A model generated the notes under the pieces. It had not been told where the DNA came from and did no database searches. It saw nothing but the letters and a program-made list of their open reading frames with translations. The translations under genes were made by a program, and so were the position numbers. From Circinella minor (Eukaryota; Mucoromycota; Mucoromycetes; Mucorales; Lichtheimiaceae): a DNA stretch of 51,290 bases. The stretch lies in the NCBI GenBank assembly GCA_016758965.1, contig JAEPRB010000269.1:1-51290 (forward strand), read 5' to 3'. Shown here in pieces: positions 24,877-38,213 of the stretch (its first letter is position 1; every line of letters begins with the position of its first letter).

Positions 24877-25517
24877 TTACAAATCATCAAACTGTCGACT
24901 CATTTCATCCATTTCAGCCTTGATAAATTTATATTCTTTACTTAATTCTTCATTTTTTTGCTCCTTTTCTAATATTAAATTTTCTAATTCGGTGACTTTA
25001 TGTTCATATTCTTCTGCTTTAAGATCTGATTCATTGAATCTATAATTACGTTTATAATATAATTAATAATCTTCTACTTCTTCTTTTTTTTTTTTTTTTT
25101 TATCATGAGCTTGTTTTTTATACATATATATATATAAATATATATTACGTATTGTAGAATACACTGATAAAATTGCGTATGATAAATTAGATGTGAACAG
25201 GAATACTTTACTTTAAAGTAGTTTCTTTTAACTTTTGTTCTGTTTTCTCTAATTGTTCTTCAAGTATCTTGACTCGATTTTTTATTGATGCCAATTCATG
25301 GTTCTTGGCAATTTGTTCACTTTGTAGATGCTTTACCTTTTGTTCTAATTCATCTGCTGTTGTATTAACTTTTTCTGCTTCTGAACGTAAAGATAATATT
25401 CTCTTTTATTTTATTTTTTCGTTACATAGGAATATATTTAGCATCCATTGTCTTTTGAAATTTTTATTTTTATTAATGTATAGATCATTATTGCTTTACC
25501 TCTTTAAACTTTTCCAT
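24877..25517 (-). CDS. TPM1: Tropomyosin, unusually short
   Basis: Coiled-coil protein that winds along actin cables and controls myosin and formin activity. Exons 25517-25500, 25402-25212 and 25039-24877 give 123 residues. The N terminus MEKFKERILSLRSEAE matches the tropomyosin start (M-D/E-K-x-R/K-E-K/R), needed for head-to-tail overlap. The last 60 residues (KLKETTLKFNESDLKAEEYE, onward to EYKFIKAEMDEMSRQFDDL) run without gaps along the C terminus of fission-yeast Cdc8. The whole chain is heptad-patterned with no proline. Fungal tropomyosins have 161 (four actin periods) or 199 residues (five); this one would span about three. The first exon is only six codons, as is common for tropomyosin genes with a small first exon. 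The 172-nt second intron is long enough for a small missed exon but I see none in frame that would add 38 residues. Confidence 0.82.
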
Positions 25518-28500
25518 TTTTTTTTTCTTTTTTAAAAAAAAGTGAAGAAAGAAAGGGAAAAAAAAAAATGATAACCCTTTTTTTTTTTTTTAATTAAAAC
25601 AAAAAGAAGATGTTCACCGTGTATAGTATTTTCAAAACAAAAACAAACCATTTAAGCGTCGTATGACTAATTATAATAATAATAAACAAATGATGAAACT
25701 TGCAAAAAATTACAGCAAGTCTATATTTTAGTTGCTATAACAACTCCTGTGATTCAAGATGTTGCTAGGTTAGACAGTTATTAGTTATTACGTATTTTTT
25801 TTAAAAAAAAATTATATATATTTACAGAAAAGTAAGTCAAATATATGTAGTGTGATTATCTACATGTATATATTCATTTAGTAGCACGATTCTTATGCAT
25901 AAATACTATGCACATAAAATCGTATATTTTGTCAATACATAATATAGATCTTCTTGTTCAGATCATTTTTTTTTCTCAACTTACATTCAACATATCATTA
26001 TTATGTATAAAAACAACTATATAACTAGTAGAGTATTGTGACCACATCCATTTTCATCACGTCCTAAGTTTCTCTTCAAAAAAAAAAAAAAAAAACAATC
26101 ACCTAAAACGAGAATAAAAAATTTTTAGAATACAAATACAAAATAGTTATTAAATCATGTTTATACATTATATACTTTTTTTTTTACCTTCACAACAACA
26201 ATAATACGTACAAAACAAAACAAAAAGTAATGTACATGTCCGTGTACGTGTGTAATCAAATATATTATACGTGATATTTAGAAGACGGTAAACTATTTTA
26301 TCAACTTTAAAGTTACTATTTATGTTCAACTATATATTTTTTTTTTATTTGTTTCAGAAACCAATGAAAAGTTTACTTTATGCAAACAGTACGTATTACA
26401 CAAAAAAAAAAATATGTAAGGATGTAATTTTACTAAATTTATCTCATATGCACTCTCATTGGTCTGTGCACTTCTTGTTATCATTTGTGAAAAAAATACA
26501 ATATGACTATCATTTTTTTTTTTTTTTTTTACTATGCAAAAAAAAAAAAAAAAAAAAAGACCAAACAATTTTTTAATTTCATTTACAGGAAACTGGAGAG
26601 AGGCTACTAGCAATGGAATATTCGGTATAAAATGTACCACATATATCACAATATTATATCTTCTGACTGATTTTTATTTTTATTACGCCAGGAATTTTTT
26701 TTTCTACAACATAACTATTCAATCTCCAATATTATTAGCTATGGACTGAATACAAAAGTGTCTATGTATATGAACGACAATCTCATAGAGCGCGTATTAT
26801 ACTGAATTATTACTACGTATTTAGTAATTGAAAACGAAAAAAAAAAATGAAAAAAAAAAAAAATTCGGATGTCTGCAAATGATTCCGGTTACATATTATA
26901 TTATCCTGCGACAACAAAAAAAAAAATTAATTAGGGTCAATGCGTGCGAAGCGGTAACGAAATATGTTAAATATATATACACGTGCCAGATCGCTATCGA
27001 TATCTTACATTTACGACTAAAAATCGAAAGGTTTGGAGAAGAACCCATACTATTCTGTACAACAATGAAAAAAAAAACATTTAACTAAAAGTTCTCCCAT
27101 TGGTCTTATTTTTTATAATATTAATAATAATAGTAAAAAAAGAAAACAACGTGCTGTATTGAACAGTGATAATGATTTTTATTAAGTATGAAAAAGTATA
27201 TTATTTATATAAATAATGCTGGTTATAATATAGGTCCCGGGAAATATTTTAAAATGAAGGTTCCTTGAGTATATAAAAAAAAAATTTAATCAATAGTAAT
27301 AGTATATACAATAGGTCATTTATTGTCCCTCTTCTTCTTTTTTTTTTTTTAAAAAAAAATAATTGCCATAGTGTTCAAAATTAAAGTATAAGATAGAAAA
27401 GGGGAACTACCTTGAAAACAATATTCACTTGTTCTCGTACAATATAAACAAATGAATTGTACTATTTTATTTTAATTATTTTTTTTATATAAAATAATAT
27501 AATATGGGATACCACGCGCACAAAACATAATATAAAACTGACTTACGATGGGAAAAACCAATCATTGACTTTATAGATAGATAACAACAATTTTCTTTGG
27601 GTTCATTGAACCAGGTGAACTATTATGGCGACAACAAAATTTCAAGTGATAATGAACCCCCCCCCTCTCTCTCTCTCTCTCGCCACTCCACCCCCCACCT
27701 CTCCACTCCTCTTACTACATAAAAAGAAAAACTGAGCCTTTTTTATTATAATTATTTCCCACCTGGTATATCCACGAGGACAACACTGTTTTTTTTTTCT
27801 TTCTATTTGTCCAACAATAGAAAAAAAAAAGTATACCAAAAAAAGATAAAGTATAGTGGGTTAAAAACTTTGATCAGGACTTATTAAAGCACGTGTGTTA
27901 TTAAAGTAAAAAAAAAAAAAAAGAGCGGGATAATAAACTAGGAAATAATAATAATAAACAAGTTGTTTAGCATAATAAGCTTATTGACCACAATCTATAA
28001 CAGGTTTAATGATAGAAAATGTCAATGAACCATTTATCCGAATTCTCTTGACATACTATTATATTCTTCAAAAAAAAAAAATCTTTATAATAACAATGAT
28101 GTTATTGTAACAACAATTGCACTGGGATAGAAATAATGGATAATGGGATAACATAAACAAATAATGATATTTTGTTGTTGTTTTATCGTTGTCATAGATT
28201 TTTTTTTTTTTTAAAAAAAAAAAAAAAATTGTTATGTTGTGCTAAGCCGGGAAATTGTAAAATTATTTATCATAATGAAGAGAAACGGACCCACGTGCGT
28301 ATAGAATAGAAAAGAAATGATATACATATAGAGGTCCATCTGACATAGTGATCGCCTTAAATTTTCTACATTGGGTTATTCAACCAATTAGAGGAAGAGT
28401 GTTTCGATGGATAGTAATAAAAGTTTATCGTAGACAAATCAAATGAATGAATTAATGACATACCGGAATAACTCTTTTTAATAAACTAGAACATGTCTTT

Positions 28501-28607
28501 TTTCCGAATAGTAAACAATCACCCTCCTCCCCGTTTATCCTTTGTTGTATTATAATATCTGATGAATTATATACAAAATAAATGATGTAAATGCTTCATC
28601 TGTCACT

Positions 28608-28638
<31 letters not shown>

Positions 28639-29556
28639 GGAGATGGTTTGTGTCCGAGACATTTTTGACGTATGTATTAAAGAAGCTAAATATGTTTTCT
28701 TTTTTTTGTAACAAGCATATTATTATGTACCTGTTTTGTAACAGTTTCCATATATGTGTTAAAATGACCAAGACACCTTTGTTGAGCCAAGATAAATTCT
28801 TTGTTTCGAATCTATACTTTATACACACGAAAAAAAAAAAAAAATTGCGTACGTATGAACACGCGGTTTTTGAATATATTTAAGCCAAAAAAAAAAAAAA
28901 AAAAAAAAAAGAGCTAGCGAATTCCTCTAAGCAAAGCCGCGTTATTAATATTTCCAAATATTCATCATAAAAATAAAAAAAAAGTTGTTGGTTGTTGTTG
29001 TTGTTGATATTTATTATACGTCATGCATACTCTTACTGATAAACCTTGCCGTTATTTATATAAAGAATATCAAATAGTCCATATTATATATTTAGGAAAA
29101 CTGTCTTGTTTATCTACGTATTGCATATGATTTTTTAAGTAGTGAGCTAATAATAATAAAGGAATGAAAAGGTCCGAGCTCTCTCTCTCTCTCATTTCAC
29201 TGCAATTTGAGCTTCTTTTTTCTTTTTAAATCCCACCTTTACTCTAATGTAACCAAAATAATAATAAGCAAGAAACAAGAAAAAAAAAATATATTTTAAT
29301 ACTCCTGAAAACGACCGTGTGTTGTTGTTTCGAGATGAAATAAAGATTTTCTTTTTTTTTTTGGTGCAGACGACTGTACAATTACTACTATGTAAAAAAA
29401 AAAAAAATCGGCGAAGTTAAAAACTTTATAGTAGTGTGCATGTACATAAACAACAACATTACGCAACTGTCATACATAAAAATCCGTCAAATGCGGTTAT
29501 ATTTATTAAGGCTTTAATGTGGGTATTATACACTTCATCTTGTTCTCTTTTCTTTT

Positions 29557-29588
<32 letters not shown>

Positions 29589-31254
29589 CATCCCCCCCTG
29601 ACTCTATCCTAGAATGTTTCGTAAGTTGGTGTTATGTTACCTAATTTCCATATTTTCATTCAAAACTGGTCCCCATGATGAAAAAGAAAGAGAGGTTTAG
29701 TATCCGTTCGGTAGAATCCTTTTCTTTTGATAATATTAGAATGCTGTGTAAAAACCCCATATTAAGACAACAAGGGAAATAGTTAATTAGTGTGTTTCAC
29801 ATGCTACGAAATAATCTTTATTTTTGTAGCCTGATGACAGCTCGTTTATTTATTCATCTTATTCTTTGAATAATTCAATATTTTCCCAAAATGTTTAATG
29901 AAAATAAAGTAAATACCTTTTTTTTTTATGCGTTTATGCGCTATAATATGTATATACTTGTGTGTGTTGATTTTATTTATTATCAATTATTGATATACAT
30001 TATCATCTATATCTAAAGTACCGTTATTACTTACAAAAACTATTATTATGTGTGTAATAAATATAACATCTTTTTTTTTTCAATCTGCTCGTCCCCGCCC
30101 CGTCCCACTCTCTTCCCCCCCCACGCTTCTATATCTAGTTTATCTCCTGTTTGCTTATCCGATTGTTTTTATTTTGTTATTATTATTTTATTTTTTTTGT
30201 GTTGTTGATTTTATTATGTCTATAATGGTTTATTATTATTGATATATAAAAAAAAAAATGAGAGTAAGTGAGGAAAAATTTAGATGGGAATTTTATCGTG
30301 CTACAAAAACAAGACACTATATTTTTTTTTTTTTGCTTATAATAATTTTAACGCCCACAATTTTTTTTTTCGAATAAAAAATCGTATAGATAGTACACAG
30401 ATAATGTTACCCGAATTGGAGTGAGTTCATTGTTCCTGTCGCCTGTTTTCTTTAAGTATGAAACAAATATTTATGTGTCCATTGACAGACCGCTTAATAT
30501 AGCCGTTTAAGGACGAACGCGTGACTCTGTAACCGAAGGATACATAACAACAACAAAAAAAAAAAGTTGTGTTCCACCATGCTTGGAAAAGGCCGATCTT
30601 GTGTAATATTCCCTAAAATAATCCATAGAAACCAAAAGAATGAAAAAAAAAAAAAAAGGAATGAAAAAGATGTACGTAATATTGAATGGTAAATGAAACA
30701 AGAAAAAGAATGAGTCGATTATATTTATAAAAAAAAGAAATGTTGTCTATTATTAAAACTATCATCAAATTTCTTCTTTGCTTATTTTTTTTATTTATGA
30801 TTAAAAAGGAGGAATGATAATGATGATAGATTATTCTTATATTTTATGTTTGACGTTAAAATATATATATATGTAAAAAGGGATCTGGTGACAGAAAATA
30901 AGAGCGGGTGAGTATGGAGTTTGTTGGGTCGACCACACACCAAAAAAAAAAAAAAAAAGGTTTCAAGGACTATAATAAGTCTTATTATTTTTTTTTTCTC
31001 ATTCAACTCTGTTTCATTTAACAAGTTTTTATTGTATAAATAGCCTGATTTTTTCTTCCTGTCTTTTTTTCTCTCTCTCTCTCTCTCTCTCTTTCTTCTC
31101 TCCCAATTTTTTCTCCTCCAACTTTAATTAACAACAAAAAATAATTACCAAAAAAAAAAAAAAGAAGGCTCTTCTATACCTTTAATATCTTCTTTTTTTT
31201 TTCTTTTTCTTTCTTCAACTTCAACTTTTTTCTTTATATAATTTTTATATTTAG
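25518..31254. other. 5.7-kb region with no recognisable gene
   Basis: Both strands show only short ORFs built on poly-Lys, poly-Phe or Ile/Tyr stretches. Content: T(n)A(n) palindromic tracts (25797-25811, 27335-27358, 28199-28227, 28605-28638), A homopolymers up to about 20, (TC)n tracts at 27665-27681, 29179-29193, 29560-29580 and 31071-31092, and scattered TACGTA words. A short piece near 26589-26624 (ETGERLLAMEYS between AG and GT) looks exon-like but has no partners. Slightly more complex DNA at 26930-27060 gives no family match. It may hold a non-coding RNA or decayed gene that I cannot identify. Confidence 0.5.
31071..31092 (+). promoter_or_regulatory. (CT)n tract upstream of the Hal4-type kinase
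   Basis: Eleven CT units lie 163 bp before the kinase ATG, followed by TTTCTTCTCTCCC and a TC-rich leader. Long pyrimidine tracts just upstream of starts are typical of fungal promoters and leaders; here the leader interpretation is favoured because pyrimidine richness continues to the ATG. Confidence 0.4.
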
Positions 31255-33594
31255 ATGTCGCACTTATTGCAATACGGCATTGTCACGCCAGAATGTTCTG
31301 TGCCATCCAGTCCTACACTCTCACCCGCCGTTGTCACGCATACAAATGCTACGAATCGTCATGTACATTCAAACGATGATGTTTCCAATGTTGATTTGAC
31401 AGAATTAACTCGATTATTACAAAAAGCTGTTTCTTCTCGATCTACTCGTGGCTTCCATACCACTTTGACTAAACCTCCTTCTCCAGCTGCATCATCTGTA
31501 TCATCATCATCTTCATCATCATCATCATTTTATCAATCATCTACTAGAGATTCATCACCGCAGCAGCAAAAACAACAACAACAAAAACAACAACAACAAC
31601 GACCTAAACTTTCTCATCGAAATGCTTGTAAAAAAATGCCACCTCAATTTATTTTTAAACGCCCTGAATATAATGAACATTATCACCGAACTCATTTTCA
31701 TCATCAACAACCACCTTCTTCATTCCAGCATCCTCCAGTTACACCACCATCTCTTCATAATGATAATGCTTCTTTATCATCGACTTCTTCTTCATCATCG
31801 TCGACATCATCTACAGATCATCATCATAATACCAAGGAATATTCTTTCTTTGGCTGGTCTGATCTACGACGTTTCTTTGGCGCTACTGAACATCCTGTAC
31901 CTTATAAAATCCAACATTCATCTAGTAGTAGCAGTATCCATAGTAATTATAGTACCGATGATATTTTTGGTAATCATTTTCGTCAAGATATTGAAGGCCG
32001 ATATGGCAAATGGGGTATGTATATCATTTATTTCATATAAAATTTTTAATTCTTGAAGGAGTACAGAAAATTTTGAGCAATATAATACATCATCCCCTAT
32101 TAAAAAAAAAAAAAAAAGAGCGCGCGTCATTTTGAGGCATTTTATATGTAACTCAGTAATCATTATGCATAATTTTTTTTTTTTATTTGATATATTATTT
32201 TATTTTTGCTAATTTAAAAATATAAAAATTTTATGTAGGTCGATTTATAGGTAAAGGAGCTGGCGGATCTGTACGTTTGATACAACGATCTGAAGCTAAT
32301 AGTAAACCAGTTGCTGTAAAACAATTTCGAAGACGGTTACCACATGAGTCCGACAAAGATTATATTAAAAAAGTCACTGCCGAATTTTGTATTGGTTCAA
32401 CCTTGCATCATCCCAATATTATTAAAACCTTGGATATTATCCAAGATGGACCTAATTTCTATGAAATTATGGAATATTGTCCCAATGATTTATTTACTAT
32501 TGTCAAGAGTGGAATGATGTCCCGAGAAGAAATCGCTTGTTGTTGGCGTCAACTTTTAAATGGTGTCGAATATTTACATAATACAATGGGAATTGCTCAT
32601 CGTGATTTGAAATTAGATAACATTGTCTTGGACCATCAAGGTATGCTCAAGATTATCGATTTTGGTTGTTCTTCTGTATTCAAATATCCTTTCGAAAATA
32701 ATATTGTCATGTCAAAAGGTAAATAAATCATAATCTCCTTTTTTATTTTAATTCTGTGTTTCCTTTATTCTTAATGACCCTTTCCCTTCAGATCATCAAG
32801 ATCATCTTTTTTCTCCCCCCCCCTCTGTTCCCAACCCCCTCCCCCAAATCCGAATATATATATAATTCTGTTTCGTATCATTTTTGTATTATAATAATTA
32901 AATATTTATACATGTAAACAATATATAAAACAACCACATGTTAACATCTAAACTTGGTTTTTATTTATGTATATAATAATTTATAGGAATCTTGGGATCT
33001 GACCCTTATATTGCACCAGAACAATATATACAACCAACGTACGACCCTCGACAGTCAGATGTGTGGTCATGCGGTATTATTTTCATTTGCATGACCATTC
33101 GTAGCTTTCCATGGCGTGTGGCACAACAATCTGATCCCTCTTTCCACGCATTTGCCTCCAGTTCTAATCAACAACCATTTCGATTATTGAAATTATTACC
33201 TCGCGAAGCTCGTCCTATCATGACTGATATACTTGATTTGGATCCAAGTCGTCGTCCTACTTTGAAGACTATATTACAAGATAATTGGATCAAAAACATT
33301 GATTGTTGTTCTCTCAAAGAACCTGGTGTTCAACATGTTCATCATGTTCAAGAAACTTTACCATCCATTATTAATGAGCGCGGTAATGTCGTTGTCATTA
33401 CCAATGAACCACCAGGTGTGATTACTGCAAGAGAAAATCGTAAACGACAACAACAACTTCCACCATCACCACCACCCACACCACCAGTTCATCAAAAACA
33501 CCACCAACCACCGTCACCAAATTATAACAACAAACCTCCATCCCCACCTATTAATAATCTTCCAAGAAGAAGAAGATATATACCCGCAGCTTGA
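31255..33594 (+). CDS. Hal4/Sat4 (NPR1 subfamily) Ser/Thr protein kinase
   Basis: Fungal-specific kinase family (Hal4/Sat4, Hal5, Npr1) that stabilises or regulates plasma-membrane transporters; Hal4/Hal5 control K+ uptake through Trk. Exons 31255-32014, 32239-32718 and 32987-33594 give 615 residues. Residues 1-250 are disordered: Ser, Gln and His runs plus a conserved-looking [13 protein letters not shown] patch. The kinase domain (about 254-500) has [51 protein letters not shown] and [10 protein letters not shown], with [12 protein letters not shown]; these variants are typical of the Hal4 group. A Pro-rich and basic tail ([21 protein letters not shown]) follows. Intron 2 is 268 nt, long for this window, with C and CT runs. 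It lies in tandem 0.9 kb upstream of the CSC1-type channel. The family is firm; the exact orthologue is not. Confidence 0.88.
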
Positions 33595-34506
33595 TGATCT
33601 TTCTCTAACTCATAATATACCAATTATTATCATTATTATTATTTTTTTTTTGTATGTATAAAGGAAACTATATATTCCCACCCAACCATATTCCCCACCC
33701 CCGCCTTCACATTATCATCATCTTATTACTCTATCTCTCTTTTCTCTCTGTCGTCTCCTATTATTATATCACACCATTTTCCCCTTTCCTTTAAAATTTC
33801 CCCAACAATTGCTATCAAAAAAAAAAAAAAAAAATAGTGAGAGTTTAAAATATCATTATAAAAAAAAAAAAAAGTTTCCCATTCGTTTTACTTTATATAT
33901 CTCTCTTCACCATACATACATCCCACACAGCATCATCTTCTTGTACTATAATAATTTATTTTTTTTCCTTCTTTATATATATATATATATATATATAAAT
34001 ATATTTATGATGTGATTTTTTTTCTTATCTTCTTGGATATATATTATATATTTCTTCTTTCCATTTATCATCATTAATATCAGAATCACAAGTTTCTATA
34101 TAATATATATATAGATCTATTCATTATATTTAAACAACTCTTTTCACATCTAGTATATAGAAAATTATTATATTGAATTAAAAATTGGTCTGCATTCTTC
34201 ATACATATAAGTTATGTTCTTGGGTGATCTAATGTTTTACATTTTCCATAATAATAAATTATCTATAATAACAATATGAACTCGGTAAAATTTATAATTT
34301 TTGTTTCTTTTTCTTTTTTATTCTTATTTTTTTTTTATTTTTTTTTTTATTTTTAATTTGAGATTATATAACAAGAAAAACAGCACGCCATAAATTTAAG
34401 GACGTTGTCTTTATCATTAAAAAAAAAAAAAAGTCGATTTTTTTTTTGTATACACACGTATATACACGTGTTATATCATTTTATATATATATAAAAAAAA
34501 AAAATT
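33595..34506. other. Intergenic between kinase and channel genes
   Basis: 912 bp that contain the kinase 3' end (pyrimidine-rich, TATATATA-rich) and the channel promoter. (TA)n lies at about 33976-33998 and T/A homopolymers at 34322-34350 and 34420-34448. No ORF with coding character. Confidence 0.5.
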
Positions 34507-34667
34507 ATGGCAACTATAGATACGGCTTATTATGTGCCAACTTTCTATGGATTATGTGCCACATTTGGTATTTCTTGTGCAATCACTGTATCTTGTGTTG
34601 CTACCTTTGAATTTTTTCGTAACAAAAAATCAATGCAATGTTTGTTTTCACCTCGGACGCGTTTGGC

Positions 34668-34702
<35 letters not shown>

Positions 34703-36269
34703 CAATTGTTTTTTCCACAAATGCAATTCATATACATACATATTACGTTATTAAAAAAAAATAAGCAAATAAACAAACTATTGTTTACTAATCCTTTATA
34801 TCACTATCTTTTGTTTTATTGATTCAATTATTATTATTATTTTAGACCACATGTTGCATCACAACTTTCCAAAAAACCTTTTGGCTGGCTAAAAGGAACA
34901 TACCATTTAAATGAATCCTATTATATGAACCATGTAGGATTGGACGCTACCATGTATTTACGATTTCTACGTATGGCCGCACACTTTTTAACTTTACAAG
35001 TTATTATCACTTGTCCATTATTATTATTTTTACATTGGTATGCATCTTCACCAATGTCCAGAACAACAACATCATCAACATCTACTTCTATATCAACTAC
35101 TTTCAATAATAATACAACTACGGATGGCTCATCCTCTCCTGTAACAGCTGGTATTATTATTGACGACGTTGACAATTCTGAATATTATAATAATTTAACA
35201 ACCACGACTGTAAGAACAACAACAGGAAATCCATATACGGATTTTCAAAGTAATGCAACATTATATCAACTCTCAATATCGAATGTACCGCGTGAAGCAC
35301 CCATAATGTGGGTTCATGTAGTCTTGACTTGGCTTATTTCACTCTCCTGGCTTTGGCTTCTATTTGTCAATTATTGGCATCATCTGCTCTTGTTACTACA
35401 ACAGCAACAACACGACGATGAAGACGACGAAAATAAAAAGCAAAATAATAATAATAGTAATAGTAAAGAACATCTGCATCCAGACAATATAAATCAACAT
35501 AAAGTAACCTATCAGCATGTGCGACGATCACATACAGTCTTATTAACTAACGTGCCACATCATTTGAGAAATGTTCAGTCACTTTATCAACATTTTTCAA
35601 GTGAAATTGGTCCTATTCGTCATGTTTATTTGGTGAGCCAAGCGGGCATTCATGAATTAAATAAGATATTAAAGAAAAGACGATACTATATTGATCAGTT
35701 GGAACATAAATTGATTCTTTGGCATCGTCGTCGACATCATCATTCTGCTAAAAATGAACAAGAAAATCAATGTTGCCAACGTCGTCGTTGTTATCCTACC
35801 CAAACAGAATCTATATTATGTTGGTTGCCTAATGTTACAAACAATGATGATCCAGATTTGATCCGATTGGTGCGTAAAATTGATCGCTTAGATATAGAAA
35901 TTGGTCAATTAAGAGAATTTAACATGGTTTCTACACGGTATCAACTACCTACGGGTACAGCTTTTATTACTTTCAAGTAGGTCTAAAAGCAAAAATAAGA
36001 GGGGGATTGTTGTTTAGACTACATTTTTTTAACTCTTTTTTTTTTTTAAGTATTTTGAAAACTAATATCATTACTATGATAAATATATAATAGATCAATT
36101 GAATCTGCTCAAATTTGTGCTAAAATGTCATGGAAACCGGGGGTGTTCCAAACTCAAATTGCACCCGAACCTCGAGATCTCCTATGGAATGGCCTTTTGA
36201 GGCAAGGCCGTCGTGATAAACTAATGGGCCGCATGAGGCAATGGGCTGTTTTTATCGCTGTTTGGTAAA

Positions 36270-36311
<42 letters not shown>

Positions 36312-38213
36312 CTCTTGTCATGAAACATAACAAAACTGCGCGTTATTATGTATGTATCATAAGCATCATAAAAAAAAAAAAAAGAGAGAAAAATTTGGCA
36401 TATAAACTTTCTGTTTGTTTCGCAGTAAAAATGCATATCATAACGCATTCACACTTTGTAATTATTCAATTCACACTATTATTAATTAATTAATTGACAA
36501 AAAAAATCATTATCTCCTTTGCGTTAGGTCATTAACAATATTTTGGTTATTCCCGGTCTCCTTTATTTTGGGTTTAACATCCATAGAATCATTATCACAG
36601 CATTTTGGATTTTTAAATTATTCTATGGATACATCTGATGTGGTCAGGTCTTTTATTCAGAATATATTACCGATGCTCCTAGTAACTTTATTTATGAGTT
36701 TATTGCCCTGGATTCTTTTAGGTAAAGTTAATAAACGCATAGTGGAAGTGAATGAATGGGAAATGGATTCTCCTCATCTTTTTTGTATGTGGAGTTTCAA
36801 AAAAAAAGGATCTGTTGTCATCAGGGGTGGGTGGGATGAAGAGAGCAAGAAACTCCCAAAGTTTCTCATGAAATTACTAAATATACTTATATGCATCTTT
36901 GTATAGTGATTTCAAAACAACAAGATTTTGTATCTTATTCAGCATTAGAAGATGCAGTATTAGGTCGATACTATCGATTTGCAATATTTAACGTATTGAT
37001 TGTATTCTTGTTGGGAACAAGTTTTTTATCTACGCTCTTGGATGTTCTTTACGAACCAGGGAAACTGATTCATCTACTAGGCAAATTTTTACCTCAAGGA
37101 GCTAATTTCTTTTTAAACTATATTCTATTCAATTCAGCTGCTCATGCTATGGAATTAGTTCAATTGGGATCTCAATTATTTGGTCATCTATGGTATCGAT
37201 CACAGTATTATTTATCAAGGACACCTCTTCCTAGGAAAATTTTGAAAACGAAACCATGGTCATTTCCATACTATTACTATTACCCAAATCATATATTAGT
37301 GTTTGTTATCACATTAACATATTCTGTGATTCAACCGTTGATTCTTTTATTTGCATTATTCTACTTTATAATTGCGGTACAAGTATTCAAACACCAATTT
37401 GCCTATGCTTATGTTCGTCAATACGAGACGAACGGATTCCATTATCGAAGAATGGCTGGGTATACCTCGGATGGATTGGTGATTTTTCAATTGACGATGA
37501 CGGGTTTATTGTATTTAAAAGGTGCCATTATGCCAGCTACAGCTGTTATACCATTGACTTTGATTACGATTTGGGCCAAGATCAAGTTAGCACAGCATTT
37601 TTCACAACGACGACCTAAAATTCATTTTAAACCACCACCACCGCCGCCTTTATCTCAACAACAACAAGAATCACAGCACCAAGACCCAGAAAAAGAACGA
37701 CCAGAAGAAAAAGAAGATCCAACAAATAAGAAAACAAAACATAGTTCGAACAATAATGATGACGGTGGTATATGGAAACTAGCATATATTAAAGCATGGT
37801 GGCGCCACGGTCGTTATGCACCGCAACATTTTCCAACCAATACCATATCTTATGATTATTATCCAGAACAACATAAAGAACAACATAAATCAGCTATACC
37901 ATCATCATCGTCGTCATCAGCTGTAATACCTTCATCATCAGCAAGTAGTACTTGTACAGATAAACAGACTCTGGTGATTATACATGATGAACACCAACAA
38001 ACTAATAATAGTGAATTATTGCAATTACTGACATTTTATCCGGATGATGCACCTTGTGAAAATGAACAATTTGAATATCCACCTTTGGTGACACCACTTG
38101 AACAACGCTTATGGTTACCTCGCGATTCACAACGTTGTTCCTGGGATGTAAATGATTGTATTTCAATTTCATTAGATACATTACGTCGTTCTTTAGACCC
38201 TCCATCTGTATAA
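34507..38213 (+). CDS. CSC1: CSC1/OSCA/TMEM63-family osmosensitive cation channel
   Basis: Predicted mechanosensitive/hyperosmolality-gated calcium-permeable channel of the plasma or internal membranes (yeast Csc1, Rsn1, Phm7). Exons 34507-34670, 34846-35976, 36094-36264, 36528-36721 and 36907-38213 give 988 residues. TM0 lies near residues 12-34 and TM1 near 95-118. A Thr/Ser/Asn-rich extracellular insert (about 119-200) with many Asn-X-Thr sites is unusual. TM2 is in VVLTWLISLSWLWLLFVNYW, followed by the cytosolic loop with HTVLLTNVPHHLRN and TGTAFITFK. Core helices include AVFIAVWSLTIFWLFPVSFI, LPMLLVTLFMSLLPWILL, FNVLIVFLLGTSFLSTLLDV, NYILFNSAAHAMELVQLG and ITLTYSVIQPLILLFALFYF. The tail has poly-Pro, Gln, Ser and Lys/Glu stretches. 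Intron 4 (36722-36906) is open in frame to its last codon. Confidence 0.9.

Noticed and set aside
26326..26749. Three overlapping ORFs of 71-107 codons
   Set aside because: They overlap each other on both strands, are built on poly-A/T runs and have no conserved features.
34921..35175. 84-codon minus-strand ORF
   Set aside because: It is the antisense shadow of the Thr/Asn-rich insert of the CSC1-type channel.
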